Positions 32,030 to 33,303 of a DNA stretch of 33,303 nt are shown one piece after another. A program made the translations under genes and the position numbers. Source of the DNA: an uncultured Eubacteriales bacterium (GTDB lineage: Bacteria > Bacillota > Clostridia > Peptostreptococcales > Anaerovoracaceae). The stretch's first letter is position 1. The number at the start of each line of letters is the position of its first letter. The notes below the pieces were generated by a model, which was given only the letters and a program-made list of their open reading frames with translations, was not told where the DNA came from and ran no database searches. The stretch is from NCBI GenBank assembly GCA_902779185.1, contig CACZAM010000019.1:1-33303 (forward strand), read 5' to 3'.

Positions 32030-32722
32030 CTAATGATTGATCTGTGAGAAAGGACATCTTCTGCCGATACACTGATTGTTTTGTGCAGAAAAGCTGCATA
32101 TAACTTCCGGCTTTTCCATTTCGATACCAAAGTGATCTTTTACAAAATCTACAGCAGTAAGAATGGACAGAAATGAATCTCTCTTACAGCATCGCGGACC
32201 TCCGACCTGACCAATCTCTCCCAGGGATGCAGCAGTCATCTTGTGCGATAATGCAAACGACTCAGTAGTCAAAGGTGTAGCCTTTAAAACAATGGAGACG
32301 AACATGCCCGTGCTTATTCCTGCTCCGCATGCACCCCAAAAGCCGCAGGCGCCACCGGGAACACTCTTCCCTCGGTTCATCATTTCAATCAAAGCGCTGT
32401 GAAGATCAATATCTCCACCGGCGTTATAATAGGCAGTCAGCAATGCTGAGCCGACCATGACATGGTGTTCCGGTCCGTGCATATGGCAGAACGGAAGAGC
32501 CATCATCTTTTCAATTATAACGATCGGGTCTTTTGATGTTTCCTTCAAACATAATCCTATAATAGTGTCAAGCCCCTGCGTATGGCAATCATTACAAACA
32601 TAATGCCCATTGACGCACCTCGTCTTACTGTTTTCTTTTTTATGACAGATCTCGCACTCCATGAGAATATCTGCATCAAGATACTCCAGCGGAGCCTTGC
32701 AGATCAAGCATTCTTCCTTCAT
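32030..32722 (-). CDS. DUF5714 Cys-rich protein (230 aa)
   Basis: An N-terminal zinc-ribbon-like part has CLIC, CEIC, C and CNDCH groups within the first 55 residues. The main domain carries HHVMVGSALLTAYYNAGG, GACGFWGACGAGISTGMF and GGPRCCKRDS, and ends with CIGRRCPF. This conserved pattern of Cys, His and Gly motifs is that of DUF5714, found in anaerobes and methanogens. Metal or Fe-S binding is likely, but the function is unknown. I start it at 32722 after GGAGGG; the ATG at 32797 lies upstream of the promoter and can be excluded. Confidence 0.75.
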   Translation of the reverse strand: MKEECLICKAPLEYLDADILMECEICHKKENSKTRCVNGHYVCNDCHTQGLDTIIGLCLKETSKDPIVIIEKMMALPFCHMHGPEHHVMVGSALLTAYYNAGGDIDLHSALIEMMNRGKSVPGGACGFWGACGAGISTGMFVSIVLKATPLTTESFALSHKMTAASLGEIGQVGGPRCCKRDSFLSILTAVDFVKDHFGIEMEKPEVICSFSAQNNQCIGRRCPFSQINH

Positions 32723-32943
32723 CAAGTTTCCCTCCAGATTCAGGATTTGTAGAGCTGAACAGCGGTACCCATATGATACCACATATTGAAATTTCAAAGA
32801 AATTCAGTAAAACAAAAGCTCCCGGACTTACGCATGAAGCCTTGAACGTACCGATGATATACAACTAATTGTATTTCGCAGATCATGCAGTCGCCGTGAT
32901 GATAAATCAGATCATATAAGGCCATATACAAAAGGGTATGAAT
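32723..32943. other. Intergenic region upstream of the DUF5714 gene
   Basis: Apart from the promoter and the GGAGGG ribosome site of the DUF5714 gene, I see no ORF, hairpin or RNA gene before the repeat element at 32944. Confidence 0.5.
32773..32781 (-). promoter_or_regulatory. Extended -10 promoter of the DUF5714 gene
   Basis: TGGTATCAT on the minus strand, inside ATGTGGTATCAT, identical over 12 bases to the promoter at 15423-15434. Transcription would start about 44 bases before the start codon. Confidence 0.5.
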
Positions 32944-33212
32944 AGGAGTTTCTAAAATTTTTCTAAAAAACAGGTGTTTTTTCAGGCCATTTTTAGAAAA
33001 AACAGCTCATCTTCCATGTTTGCATTATTATACATTAGTAAAAAACCCAGATTCGGTATTTATTGTAAAGTATTTCGGTTAACAAACGCGCAAATATGTC
33101 GTATCAGGATCTTTGTGGGACCTATCCCTACTCAGACATCGGTTTCAGGATGGATTTTTTCTAAAAAGCACGCATTTTTTCGTCCATTTTTAGAAAAATT
33201 TTTTAAACTCCT
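32944..33212. mobile_element. MITE-like element with nested inverted repeats (269 bp)
   Basis: The ends are 26-bp inverted repeats identical at 24 positions (32944-32969 and 33187-33212), both starting AGGAGTTT. Each end also forms its own perfect hairpin: TTTTTCTAAAAA with TTTTTAGAAAAA at 32958/32990 and again at 33156/33187, spaced 20 and 19 bases. The interior is AT-rich and has no convincing gene. No clear target-site duplication is visible. Size and terminal repeats fit a miniature inverted-repeat element; a structured regulatory RNA locus is the alternative. Confidence 0.55.
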
Positions 33213-33225
33213 CGTATTATAGTGT

Positions 33226-33254
33226 CATAGCCATTTCAAAGGATTTAGGCTATG
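33226..33254 (+). promoter_or_regulatory. Inverted repeat spanning a possible RBS and start codon
   Basis: CATAGCC (33226-33232) pairs with GGCTATG (33248-33254). The loop holds AAAGGA and the right arm contains the ATG at 33252, so the folded RNA could hide the start of the ORF that runs off the window. Confidence 0.35.
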
Positions 33255-33303
33255 CTGTTTAGGATACTGTGGATTGGTGGAAACTCCTACCACTTGATGG
33301 TTT
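33252..33303 (+). CDS. Possible partial ORF running off the right edge
   Basis: An ATG with AAAGGA nine bases before it opens a frame that stays open for 17 codons to the end of the window (MLFRILWIGGNSYHLMV). It is too short to identify, and the frame may be chance. If real, its position just past a MITE-like element makes a mobile-element or defence gene worth considering. Confidence 0.25.
   Translation, partial: MLFRILWIGGNSYHLMV

Noticed and set aside
33241-33263. Resemblance of GCTATGCTGTTT to the core of the streptococcal type II CRISPR repeat.
   Set aside because: Only one copy is present, with no spacers or second repeat and no cas gene in the window; the match covers about 12 bases.

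Overview
The window looks like chromosomal DNA of a strictly anaerobic Clostridia-type Bacillota. The reasons are strong AGGAGG-type ribosome binding sites, promoters of the TGnTATAAT type, ferredoxin-rich flavoproteins, a flavoredoxin, HypA, a BspA-type surface protein with clostridial Ig-like and Lys-rich tail domains, and genes at moderate GC. A family such as Anaerovoracaceae (Family XIII) is only a guess. I saw no rRNA, tRNA, CRISPR array or complete insertion sequence.

Layout. (1) 147-5211: a leftward redox operon encodes a 912-aa GltD-like flavoprotein with several Fe-S sites, the nickel chaperone HypA and a 335-aa Fe-S protein. A TetR-family gene diverges from it through overlapping promoters. 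(2) 5273-7474: a nitroreductase-fold protein, a HAD phosphatase with a possible 35-codon upstream ORF, and a flavoredoxin-like protein. (3) 7593-12894: a possible lipid cluster with a diacylglycerol-kinase-like protein, a CrtI-like flavoprotein and an FNR/2Fe-2S reductase in one operon, followed by a YhhN-like membrane protein and an alpha/beta hydrolase. (4) 13027-19516: housekeeping and small unknown genes, namely an M29 aminopeptidase, a YcxB-like membrane protein, YfcE-type and YkuE-type phosphoesterases, a Cof-type HAD phosphatase and a ketopantoate-reductase-like enzyme. (5) 19601-22459: a 952-aa paralogue of the 912-aa flavoprotein. (6) 22829-25843: a large secreted protein that joins BspA-type leucine-rich repeats to a domain resembling ADP-ribosyltransferase toxins. 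(7) 25849-27265: an HD-domain protein and two small unknown proteins. (8) 27345-30701: a compact class II lanthipeptide locus with a LanM synthetase and, tail to tail, a precursor with a Nif11-type leader. (9) 30765-32722: a CutA/NIF3-like protein, a CmpB-type membrane protein and a DUF5714 protein. (10) 32944-33212: a non-coding element with nested inverted repeats, resembling a MITE, followed by a possible partial ORF.

The main discovery candidate is the lanthipeptide pair. LanM carries the kinase-like dehydratase motifs and a LanC domain with a Cys-Cys-Cys zinc site (C794, C851, C852), the arrangement known from the prochlorosin synthetase ProcM. The precursor has a Nif11-like leader ending in VAGG and a 31-residue core with two Cys and seven Ser/Thr. 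No dedicated LanT protease/transporter or immunity gene is recognisable nearby. The second candidate is the BspA/ART fusion: its STS and ExE motifs are intact, but Ser stands where the family has its invariant Arg. The two giant flavoproteins and the stand-alone 335-aa protein appear to share one Cys-rich module. All functional statements are homology-style judgements from reading; no database search was run.
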